Origin: Rubritepida sp.
Lineage (GTDB): Bacteria; Pseudomonadota; Alphaproteobacteria; Acetobacterales; Acetobacteraceae
Direction: 5' to 3'
DNA length: 5,782 nucleotides
Assembly (NCBI GenBank): GCA_014376425.1
Contig: JACMRO010000479.1
Coordinates: 1-5,782, forward strand
Both the position numbers and the translations under genes were made by a program. Positions 1 through 5,108 of this stretch are shown here, piece by piece; the stretch's first letter is position 1, and every line of letters begins with the position of its first letter. The notes beneath the pieces are model-generated. The model saw only the letters and a list, made by a program, of their open reading frames with translations. It made no database searches and was not told the origin of the DNA.

Positions 1-90
1 AAGTCGAGCGCCGAAGCGCTGGGTGTGCCGACCGCCCGCTTCAGCTGGGCGATGGAAGAAGTGACGGGCCTGGTCGCCACGGGCCAGGGC
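1..90 (+). pseudogene. Mirror copy of the phasin 3' end (fragment or artefact)
   Basis: Read on the plus strand in frame 1, these bases encode a 30-residue stretch matching residues 110-139 of the phasin at 572, such as AEALGV and AMEEV. It carries seven substitutions: N to S, L to P, N to T, T to S, S to W and K to T twice. Every one is at the second codon position and none is synonymous. A functional paralogue would be expected to differ mostly at third positions, and a proline and a tryptophan in an amphipathic helix argue against function. The frame has no stop here and continues across the hairpin into antisense phasin sequence. It could be the end of a convergent, decayed phasin gene starting outside the window, or a sequencing/assembly fold-back. 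Confidence 0.4.
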
Positions 91-572
91 TGCCACCCCC
101 ACCCACAAAACGGCGCGGCGGGGACCCCCGCGGCGTTTTGTGGGTGTGGGAGGCAGCCCTGGCCCTTGGCGACCAGGCCCTTCACTTCTTCCATCGCCGA
201 GGTGAAGCGGGCGTTCAGCACACCCAGCGCTTCGGCGTTCGACTTCTGGATCAGCTCGCTGATTTCGCGCATGTTGCCCACGGCCTTCTCGTAGCCGGCC
301 TTCAGCAGCTCGGCCTGGCGCGCGGCCTTGGCGGCGGCGGGCTCCTGGCTCGCCATGGTCTGCATCGCTTCGGTCATCTCACCCATCGCCTGCTGCATGA
401 TCTCCATGTTGCGGCGGGCGACGGCCTGCGCGCCTTCCATGGCCAGCTTGTTGGCCATGGAGAACGCCTCGAGGTTGCGCTTCTGCGCCTCGGCGAAGGC
501 CGACATGTCGGGCATCGAGGGCATCTTGAAATCCGAGAACATTTTCATCAACTCGTCCTGCGGGCTGGCCAT
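1..572 (-). CDS. Phasin family protein, 3' end read into an inverted repeat (no stop in window)
   Basis: Phasins are small amphipathic helical proteins that coat polyhydroxyalkanoate granules in the cytoplasm. Translation from the ATG at 570-572 begins MASPQDELMKMF and continues as an uninterrupted helical, Met/Ala/Glu/Gln-rich sequence. Recognisable phasin stretches are AQKRNLEAF, EGAQAVARRNMEIMQQ, KAARQAELLKAGYEKAV and a C-terminal AMEEVKGLVAKGQG at about residues 126-139. Alphaproteobacterial phasins of this type usually stop near 140-150 residues. Here the frame stays open to base 1 (190 codons) because it runs through a hairpin into an inverted copy of its own 3' end, giving a non-phasin tail after about residue 139 (base 156). 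The start is supported by AAGGA at 582-586, nine bases upstream. The gene lies 56 bases downstream of the TetR-like gene on the same strand. Family assignment is firm; the true C-terminus cannot be read from this sequence. Confidence 0.85.
   Translation of the reverse strand, partial: MASPQDELMKMFSDFKMPSMPDMSAFAEAQKRNLEAFSMANKLAMEGAQAVARRNMEIMQQAMGEMTEAMQTMASQEPAAAKAARQAELLKAGYEKAVGNMREISELIQKSNAEALGVLNARFTSAMEEVKGLVAKGQGCLPHPQNAAGVPAAPFCGWGWQPWPVATRPVTSSIAQLKRAVGTPSASALD
91..155. terminator. Hairpin beyond the phasin homology, possible terminator
   Basis: This is the core of the large palindrome. Bases 100-112 (CACCCACAAAACG) pair perfectly with 134-146, and the flanks 91-98 and 148-155 pair except for one site. 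The stem is GC-rich with an internal AAAA/TTTT block, and it lies just past the last residues that look like phasin on the minus strand. That position suits a transcription terminator, and the symmetry would allow it to work in both directions. No uninterrupted T-run follows the stem and no phasin stop codon precedes it, so the call is tentative. Confidence 0.35.
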
Positions 573-581
573 GGTCGGGTT

Positions 582-586
582 TCCTT
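582..586 (-). promoter_or_regulatory. Ribosome binding site of the phasin gene
   Basis: AAGGA (within GAAAGGAAA, 580-588) lies nine bases before the ATG at 572 and fixes that start, since the next in-frame Met codons have no comparable motif upstream. The 56-base gap to the upstream TetR-like gene holds this site and a small GC hairpin with a 4-bp stem (CGCC cgg GGCG) followed by GTTTAT. That hairpin is too weak to call a terminator. Confidence 0.6.
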
Positions 587-628
587 TCGGGTGTGATGGC
601 GCCCCCATAAACCGCCCCGGGCGATCCG

Positions 629-1252
629 TCAAAGCTTTTGCTGCACCGCAGCATTTTCAGGATCAACACTGTCGATCGGCGCAGCACCGACGCCGGGGCT
701 GCGGTCCAGGCTGCGGGCAACCTGATCGGCACGGTCCAGCGCCTTGTCCAGTGCGGCCATGGTCGTTGCCAGGTCGGTGCTCTCATCCTTGGTCCAGGCA
801 CGCAGGGTGAATACCCACACGGCGGTGAGGCCCTGGATGCGTGCCAGCCCTGCCGGCCCACTGGCGCCCAGGCCGGCCGCTTCCAGCATCCAGCCCATGC
901 TGCGCTGCATGCCGGCACCGAGCAGCATCGTCAGCAACGGGTGAAAGGGCAGGTCGCGCATGAAGCGGGTGATGCCAGCGCGATGCGGCTGCAACGCATC
1001 GAGCCTGCGCATCAACACGTCGAACAGCCGGTCGCGCGGGGATTCGCCGGGGGTGGGCACGGTGCCGTCCAGCACCGTCTGGTCCACCATCCTGTTGAAG
1101 CGGATGATCAGCTCCTCGGGCGCCGAGACCCGGCCGCGCAGTTGGCCCAGCGTGCTGCCGGATGCCTGCGCGATGCGCGCCATGGTGGTGCCGCGCCAGC
1201 CATGCGCGGCCACGACCTGCCACAGGCCTTCATATTCCGTGTTCTCGTTCAT
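629..1252 (-). CDS. TetR-like regulator with COQ9-like C-terminal half
   Basis: The product has 207 residues, normal for the TetR family. Residues 8-53 look like the DNA-binding part: a first helix around LWQVVAAHGW, then the helix-turn-helix TMARIAQASGSTLGQLRGR at about 23-41, followed by the typical APEELIIRF (44-52). The C-terminal half (about 72-182) has features I associate with the COQ9-like ligand domain: PRDRLFDVLMRRLDAL, MQRSMGWMLEAAGL and a closing WTKDESTDLATTMAALDKAL. COQ9 domains bind isoprenoid or lipid-like molecules in other proteins; a lipid-like effector here is inference. The ATG at 1252 is preferred over a longer frame reaching 1306 because GGAGG at 1260-1264 sits seven bases upstream. 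The ATG overlaps the stop of the upstream secreted-protein gene (ATGA), suggesting translational coupling. The phasin follows 56 bases downstream, so control of storage-granule genes is plausible but unproven. Confidence 0.8.
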   Translation of the reverse strand: MNENTEYEGLWQVVAAHGWRGTTMARIAQASGSTLGQLRGRVSAPEELIIRFNRMVDQTVLDGTVPTPGESPRDRLFDVLMRRLDALQPHRAGITRFMRDLPFHPLLTMLLGAGMQRSMGWMLEAAGLGASGPAGLARIQGLTAVWVFTLRAWTKDESTDLATTMAALDKALDRADQVARSLDRSPGVGAAPIDSVDPENAAVQQKL

Positions 1253-2448
1253 GGCCGTGCCTCCGTTACCCAACCCGGCCGCAGCGTGATGGCGGCGTTG
1301 CGGCACATGTCGAAGCCGCGCAGCTCCTCGGCCGCGTTATTATCGAAGACGACGCGCAGGTCGGCCTGGCAGCCGCCATCCTGGCTGATCTCCGCGGTGC
1401 CGCCATTGGCGAGCGGCGCGGCCAGCTGGTTGCCGCCCCAATCCGCTGCCTCGACCGCCGAGAGATAGATGCCCTGGATTGGCCGTTCGTAGACGCTGCC
1501 CAGTGCCAGGCGCCGCGCACCCAGGAAGACGATGGGCTGGCCGGCGCAGACATCCACCGCCTCGCGCACCTCCTCGCGCCGGTTCTGGAACACCGCGCGC
1601 ATCCGCATCTGGCACTCGGCCGAGCGCAGCCGCATGGGGAAGCTTTGCCCCGGCTCCAGCACCGCGTCGCCCAGCCGGTCGGCGCCCCAGCCGGGCGTGC
1701 GGCTGGCGAAGACGCTCTGCAGCGTGACCGAGGATCGGTTGGTCACCGTGACTTCGCGCAGCGGCACCGATGCGTCCCCGAAGGCCAGGCGCGGCTCGGC
1801 GCAGATGTCCACCTGGCGAGTTTCCGCCGGGGCACCCTGGAAAGCGGCGCGCACCGTCACCTGGCAGGCGGCAAAACCGCGGATGCGCACGCGGAAACTG
1901 TCATTCGGCGGCACGGAGGCAGCGCCCAGCCGGTCCGGCCCGGGCTCGGTGCTGCCGCGTTCGAAGATGAACAACTGCGTCAGCTGGTTGTCGGTGTTGT
2001 TCGCCAGCGGAATGTCGCGCCGGCGCTCATCGGTGAAGATGAATTGCTGGGCGGTGCAGATGTTCACCGGAACCGTCTCCTCGGTCGCATCTTCCCAGAT
2101 CGCCCGCAGCTGCGCCTGGCACTGTGCCACGCGGCCTAGCCGGAGCGTGATGGAGCGGCCGGTGGGCAGCACCTCGGTGCCCAGCCGGTCCGGCCCCTCG
2201 CTGCGGCCGGCCTGGGCAGGCTGGAAGATGAAGACCTGGCGCACCGTGGTGTCGCTGCGGTTGACGACCTCCAGGCTGCGCTCCGGCGCCGTAGCGCCGC
2301 GCGGGGGCGGGGCGCCGGTGGGCGGTCCACCCGGCTTCTGAGCCCAGGCTGTGCCCCATGCGGTGCCCCACATGGCGCCCGAAACCGGGGCCAGGACGGG
2401 GGTCGCGGCGATGGCAATCGCGAAAAGGAAGCCCAGGCGTTCGCGCAT
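1249..2448 (-). CDS. Secreted protein of four tandem cysteine-paired repeats, function unknown
   Basis: The 399-residue product starts with a signal peptide: MRERLGF, a hydrophobic core to about residue 24, then a GTAW-repeated stretch ending AWA before QKPGG (likely cleavage after 36). A Pro/Gly-rich linker follows to about 56. The rest is four repeats of about 80 residues: 59-139, 145-224, 231-310 and 316-391. Each carries variations of an NRS-type opening strand, GPDRLG, a loop like LPTGRSITLRL, then Cys, an RAIW/RAAF/RAVF/RVVF strand and a second Cys in VNIC/VDIC/VDVC/FDMC. The cysteine pairs are 110/131, 195/216, 279/301 and 360/382; all eight cysteines of the protein are in these pairs, so one disulphide per domain is likely after export to the periplasm. 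The fourth repeat is the most divergent. I recognise the style from uncharacterised proteobacterial secreted proteins but cannot name a function. It overlaps the TetR-like gene by four bases. Confidence 0.8.
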   Translation of the reverse strand: MRERLGFLFAIAIAATPVLAPVSGAMWGTAWGTAWAQKPGGPPTGAPPPRGATAPERSLEVVNRSDTTVRQVFIFQPAQAGRSEGPDRLGTEVLPTGRSITLRLGRVAQCQAQLRAIWEDATEETVPVNICTAQQFIFTDERRRDIPLANNTDNQLTQLFIFERGSTEPGPDRLGAASVPPNDSFRVRIRGFAACQVTVRAAFQGAPAETRQVDICAEPRLAFGDASVPLREVTVTNRSSVTLQSVFASRTPGWGADRLGDAVLEPGQSFPMRLRSAECQMRMRAVFQNRREEVREAVDVCAGQPIVFLGARRLALGSVYERPIQGIYLSAVEAADWGGNQLAAPLANGGTAEISQDGGCQADLRVVFDNNAAEELRGFDMCRNAAITLRPGWVTEARP

Positions 2449-2749
2449 GTGTGTCCTCATCGGTTCCGGCTCAACAATGAGGGGTGGCGCCGGTTGCCTG
2501 CAAGGGCAGGGGGACAAGGGCGTGCCTGTGCCTGCGATGGAATACCGGCGTCCTGCGCATGGCCGGTGGCCGTGCGGCCATGACCACCCCCTGCGCCGCC
2601 CATGGCCGCCGCCCGTCCGGTCTGCCTGCCCTGAAAGGGCTGCAGAACGACTGGACCGCCGGCCGCGCAGTGTTTCTCCGTAGAATAAAGCGACATCCGG
2701 CGCCGCTGCATGTCGTTGCCTCGCCCGAAAAGCCGTCGCTCCCCCGCTG
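2449..2749. other. Intergenic region upstream of the secreted repeat protein
   Basis: About 300 bases with no convincing gene. The promoter for the minus-strand secreted protein, TetR-like and phasin genes probably lies here. The only AT-rich patch is at 2682-2690, where the minus strand reads CTTTATTCT; TATTCT (2682-2687) could be a -10 element, but I see no good -35 at the right spacing. A spaced palindrome, CATGGCC at 2558-2564 and GGCCATG at 2576-2582, may be an operator or chance in GC-rich DNA. Short open frames cross the region on both strands, but their composition is mixed and none looks like a protein family. Confidence 0.4.
2454..2458 (-). promoter_or_regulatory. Ribosome binding site choosing the start of the secreted repeat protein
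   Basis: Two in-frame ATGs exist, at 2460 and 2448. GAGGA at 2454-2458 lies five bases before the second and overlaps the first, while the first is preceded only by a weak GGAACCG. The second ATG is therefore preferred. It also puts the charged MRER directly ahead of the hydrophobic signal core, the usual layout of a signal peptide. Confidence 0.55.
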
Positions 2750-2909
2750 GCAGGCTGCTGAAAAACTGGCGGCTGAGAGTTGGCGAGGGACTTTTCGGCC
2801 AGGAAAAGCCGGGCCGCAGGCAGGATGTGATCGCATCCTGCCAGGAGACTAACGAATCCCGCGCGGAGAGGCCCCGCCAAGCCGACCCGCCCAGTTTTCA
2901 GCAGCCTGC
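2750..2909. mobile_element. Miniature inverted-repeat element or insertion-sequence remnant (about 160 bp)
   Basis: Terminal inverted repeats are GCAGGCTGCTGAAAAACTGG at 2750-2769 and, on the other strand, the same sequence with one A fewer at 2891-2909. Ends of the form CTGCTGAAAAA are familiar to me from IS1182-like and related DDE insertion sequences, but I cannot confirm the family. The interior has no transposase frame. It contains a hairpin with 9-bp arms (GGCAGGATG at 2819-2827, CATCCTGCC at 2834-2842) and a second with 6-bp arms (CTTTTC 2791-2796, GAAAAG 2803-2808). No target-site duplication is visible: left flank GCTG, right flank TAGG. The right end abuts the OmpA-like stop codon and supplies its final G. 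It may instead be a structured intergenic repeat acting as a terminator. Confidence 0.5.
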
Positions 2910-3322
2910 TAGGGTAGCACCACGATGGTGGCGCCGCGCGACGGCCGGGCCGCGCTGCTGCGGGTGAAGCCTGCGACGCGGGCCTCGGCGCGGATGCGGT
3001 CGCGCTCGATGCCCAGCCTGGACAATTCAAGCGCTACGGCGGCTGCCCGGCGCGCCGCCAGCCGGGCGCCGGTGGTCGCGCCGCCCTCGGTGCCGAGCGC
3101 GTGGCCCAGCACGCAGATGTTGCGGGCCGGCGCGCTGCGCGCCAGTTCTGCCGCCGCACGCAGCGGGCTGCGCGCATCGTCTCCCACCCGGTCGCCACGG
3201 ACGGGGAATGTGATGGCGTAGGCGTCGTCCTGCAGCTCGGCCGCGCCGACGCAGTTGAAGTCGCGTGGTTGCGCCATGGCGGGCGCGGCCGACAGCATCA
3301 AAGCCAGTGCCAGCCCCCTCAC
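2909..3322 (-). CDS. Small exported OmpA-like domain protein
   Basis: From the GTG at 3322 the product has 137 residues. A short signal peptide (MRGLALALMLSAAPAMA, cleaved before QPRDF at about 18) is followed by about 120 residues resembling the C-terminal peptidoglycan-binding domain of OmpA. It shows a strand NICVLGHAL (68-76), a helix GARLAARRAAAVALELSRLGI (85-105) and a closing ATIVVLP strand. The usual GHTD motif is GHAL and the surrounding ligand residues are poorly kept, so peptidoglycan binding is doubtful. Two cysteines (24, 70) could form a disulphide in the periplasm. The GTG overlaps the stop of the upstream oxygenase gene (GTGA) and has no clear Shine-Dalgarno sequence, which suggests translation by coupling. 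The first in-frame ATG, nine codons in at MLSAAPAMA, would shorten the signal peptide too much. The stop TAG (2911-2909) touches the inverted-repeat element. Confidence 0.7.
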   Translation of the reverse strand: MRGLALALMLSAAPAMAQPRDFNCVGAAELQDDAYAITFPVRGDRVGDDARSPLRAAAELARSAPARNICVLGHALGTEGGATTGARLAARRAAAVALELSRLGIERDRIRAEARVAGFTRSSAARPSRGATIVVLP

Positions 3323-4530
3323 GCCGCCAGCACCAGGCCGGCGCCGGCCAGCCGGCCCAGCAGGGCTGCCGCGTCCACGCCCGGATGGGCGGCGCGCAAT
3401 TCGGCCTCGGTCACATCGGGGCGGGCCAGCAGCCAGGCGGCCGCCTCCGCCTCGGACGGCGCCAGGGGCAGGGCGCCCGCTTCGGTCTTCAGCACCCATT
3501 CGGCGCCGCGCCGCACCGGCCGCACGCCGCCGGCCAGCACGCGGAACCCGGGGGCCTCGTCGCCTGCCACGGCCGCTGGCGCGGCCAACCCGCGCGTCGC
3601 CAGCAGATCATTGCCGCCGCGCTGGTAGCGATGATTGGCGATGAAGCCTTCCAGCACCCCCAGTACCTTGGGATCCTTCGCCAATTCGGCCAGCCGGGCG
3701 CCAAGCTGCCCGACGCGCTGGGTGAGGGCGAATTTCGCCGCCGCACTGCCGTCCTGCCGCGGCAGCGGCTGGCGGAACAGCGGTTCGTACAACACCCGCT
3801 CGGTCAGGATGTTCAACGCGTCCATCCCCAGCACGGCGTGGGTGCCGTAGGCGATGTGGACGGAAGCCGGCGCCTCGGCCAGCGCGTCATGGTACCAGCC
3901 GCGCGGCAGATACAGCAGGTCGCCGGTCTTGAGCAGAACCCGCTCGCGCAGCTTTCCCTTGGCCTGTTCGTGGTGCGCCTGGTCCTGGCTACGGAAGACC
4001 GGGTGGGAGATCGGCCATTCGGCGCGCCCCTCCCAAACATTCCAGATCTTCTCGCCCTCGACCTGCACGGCCCAGACGTCATGCGTGTCGTAATGTGCCG
4101 GAAAGGCCTTGTGCGATTGCCACGAAATGTAGGCGTTGGCCTGCGCCTTTCCCAGGCCCGCGCCCTCCAGCGCGGCCGAGACGCTGGCCAGCCCCGGCGT
4201 CAGGCTGTCCACGTCGTTCATCACGATCGACGCGCCCTTGGCGACCCATTCGGCCACCTTCCGGGCGTCTGGCTGCTGGCCCTGGCCGCCCTCGCGCGAT
4301 ACCGCGCTGGCGCAATACTGTGCCGGTTCGACCGGCTTGCCGTCCAGAAACAGCTTCAGCGACTGGCTCGACCAGATATGCGTCATGTCGAGTAGCCGGT
4401 TGATGCCGCGCCAGCCCAGCACCGCGGCGAATTTCGCGGCGCCACCCTGGACATGCAGCGGCTTGCGGTCGTGATATTCGGCAAAGAAGGTCTCGGGCAA
4501 GACCGGGGCGAGCAGTGCGGCGAGGTTCAT
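3319..4530 (-). CDS. JmjC/cupin-type 2-oxoglutarate- and Fe(II)-dependent oxygenase
   Basis: The 403-residue product resembles the cupin_4/JmjC group that includes the ribosomal oxygenase YcfD (RoxA): Fe(II)- and 2-oxoglutarate-dependent hydroxylases acting on amino-acid side chains. The N-terminal FFAEYHDRKPLHV (15-27) is typical of the group. The iron-binding HxD is at H146/D148 within PAHYDTHD, and the distal histidine is probably H214 in YLPRGWYHDA, 66 residues later, close to the spacing in YcfD. VWAVQVEGEKIWNVW (152-166) is the core strand pair. The C-terminal part (about 265-403) is helical and ends in a region like the winged-helix domain of these enzymes. It is cytoplasmic with no signal peptide. 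The substrate cannot be told. The ATG at 4530 is the only reasonable start, because an in-frame stop lies four codons upstream, yet no Shine-Dalgarno is visible. It lies 32 bases after the small membrane-protein gene and overlaps the OmpA-like gene. Confidence 0.85.
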   Translation of the reverse strand: MNLAALLAPVLPETFFAEYHDRKPLHVQGGAAKFAAVLGWRGINRLLDMTHIWSSQSLKLFLDGKPVEPAQYCASAVSREGGQGQQPDARKVAEWVAKGASIVMNDVDSLTPGLASVSAALEGAGLGKAQANAYISWQSHKAFPAHYDTHDVWAVQVEGEKIWNVWEGRAEWPISHPVFRSQDQAHHEQAKGKLRERVLLKTGDLLYLPRGWYHDALAEAPASVHIAYGTHAVLGMDALNILTERVLYEPLFRQPLPRQDGSAAAKFALTQRVGQLGARLAELAKDPKVLGVLEGFIANHRYQRGGNDLLATRGLAAPAAVAGDEAPGFRVLAGGVRPVRRGAEWVLKTEAGALPLAPSEAEAAAWLLARPDVTEAELRAAHPGVDAAALLGRLAGAGLVLAA

Positions 4531-4562
4531 GCGGGCAGTCTAGCATCAGCCCGGCCCGGGTT

Positions 4563-4871
4563 TCACGCCCGGCGGCGGCTCAGCCAGTCAAAAATCTCCA
4601 TCCCGACGCCGATCAGCGGCGCCGCGGTGAAGGCCAGCGCCAGCAGCGGGATGCCCACGCCCGCGGCCAGCAGCGCCGCCGCGGCCGCCGCCAGCTGCAG
4701 GCCCAGCCACAATTCGCGCCTCGCCGATCGCGCATCCTCGGCCAACAGGCCAGCGACCAGATCATGCCCGGGCGGGATTTCCCCCGGCGCCGAACCGCGC
4801 GCGGCGAAACCTGGGTCCGGGCTGAATGCCGCATGCGGCCTTCGCCAGCGCGAACGCTTCCCCTGCATCAT
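4563..4871 (-). CDS. Small membrane protein, function unknown
   Basis: From the ATG at 4871 the product has 102 residues. The first 30 or so are basic and rich in Arg/Pro/Gly (MMQGKRSRWRRP). A short helix containing HDLVAGLLAEDARSARREL (36-54) follows, then a long hydrophobic stretch (about 55-91) broken by GIP at 73-75, suggesting two transmembrane helices or a hairpin, and a charged tail ending in SRRRA. The positive tail and basic N-terminus suggest both ends face the cytoplasm. The start is fixed by a strong AGGAGG at 4881-4886. The frame is open back to 5105, but that extension is Arg/Ser-rich and has no such signal. It is the first gene of the minus-strand group that continues with the oxygenase and OmpA-like genes. 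I do not recognise a named family. Confidence 0.65.
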   Translation of the reverse strand: MMQGKRSRWRRPHAAFSPDPGFAARGSAPGEIPPGHDLVAGLLAEDARSARRELWLGLQLAAAAAALLAAGVGIPLLALAFTAAPLIGVGMEIFDWLSRRRA

Positions 4872-4880
4872 CGGTCCGCA

Positions 4881-4886
4881 CCTCCT
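4881..4886 (-). promoter_or_regulatory. Strong ribosome binding site of the small membrane protein
   Basis: AGGAGG on the minus strand lies nine bases before the first of two adjacent ATG codons (4871 and 4868). It is the best Shine-Dalgarno match in the window and decides the start of this gene over longer in-frame alternatives. Confidence 0.65.
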
Positions 4887-4967
4887 GCTTCGACTGTTCC
4901 GTGATCGCGAAGATCGTGTCGGACGGCAAAGCCAGTTTGGTCGTGATTTGCGCCTGGTTGCGGCGAC

Positions 4968-5108
4968 ATGACGCGACAGCGACGCATGTGGCGGTGCCCC
5001 GATTGCGAAAGTGTCGACGTGTCGAGGGGCACCGCGCGGCGCGCCACGCGGCGTATTGCCGCCCTGCCGCCGGATCGCCAACGCCTTCTGCGCCGTTGCG
5101 GTCATTAA
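4968..5108 (+). CDS. Possible small protein with a CPDC motif (46 residues)
   Basis: An open frame from ATG 4968 to TAA 5108 encodes MTRQRRMWRCPDCESVDVSR, an Arg/Ala-rich middle and an end reading RQRLLRRCGH. The CPDC pair (C10, C13) and the terminal CGH (C44, H46) could together hold a zinc ion, as in small zinc-ribbon-like proteins, but this is inference from four residues. An ATG at 4986 (MWRCPDC) is an alternative start. Neither has a good Shine-Dalgarno sequence, and the Arg-rich composition is also what chance frames give in GC-rich DNA. It fills the otherwise empty divergent gap before the glutamate dehydrogenase gene. Confidence 0.3.
   Translation: MTRQRRMWRCPDCESVDVSRGTARRATRRIAALPPDRQRLLRRCGH

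Larger units (their letters stand above)
1..245. repeat. Long imperfect inverted repeat (palindrome centred on base 123)
   Basis: Base i pairs with base 246-i across the whole span: 110 of 122 pairs match with no gaps. The right arm (124-245) is the 3' end of the phasin gene plus its downstream hairpin; the left arm (1-122) is a mirror copy. Mismatches on the left arm are at 8, 29, 32, 44, 47, 65, 80, 95, 99, 113, 119 and 122; all except 99 share one phase modulo 3. The left arm carries G or C at 11 of the 12 sites, against 4 of 12 on the right arm. The repeat begins at the window edge, so its real outer boundary is unknown. It may be an inverted duplication, convergent phasin copies, or a fold-back artefact at a contig end. 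Confidence 0.9.

Noticed and set aside
1..245. Diversity-generating retroelement (template and variable repeat)
   Set aside because: The mismatches are not confined to adenines (T, C and G sites also change), the repeats are inverted, and no reverse transcriptase is present in the window.
138..596. Plus-strand open frame of 152 codons rich in His, Leu and Gly
   Set aside because: It is antisense to the phasin gene and its composition (HG, LG, RL runs) is that of a shadow of GC-rich coding DNA; no family recognised.
638..2139. Two long overlapping plus-strand frames (638-1468 and 1162-2139)
   Set aside because: They lie antisense to the TetR-like and secreted-repeat genes, both of which have clear domain structure and ribosome binding sites.
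2457..2711. 84-codon minus-strand frame ending just before the secreted protein
   Set aside because: Its four-base overlap with the ATG at 2460 is suggestive, but codon use is mixed, there is no recognisable motif, and the downstream start is more likely at 2448.
2750..2909. Complete insertion sequence
   Set aside because: The space between the inverted repeats is only about 120 bases and no target-site duplication can be seen.
2449..3030. Long N-terminal extension of the secreted repeat protein back to 3030
   Set aside because: The extension crosses the inverted-repeat element and part of the OmpA-like gene and is low-complexity Arg/Pro/Ala sequence. A signal peptide with its own ribosome binding site starts at 2448.
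3265..4395. Plus-strand open frame of 376 codons
   Set aside because: It is antisense to the JmjC-type oxygenase, whose HxD motif and family sequence are clear; the frame is Arg/Gln/Ala-rich with no recognisable domain.
4872..5105. N-terminal extension of the small membrane protein to 5105
   Set aside because: The extra residues are Arg/Ser/Pro-rich and unstructured, and AGGAGG at 4881-4886 points to the ATG at 4871.
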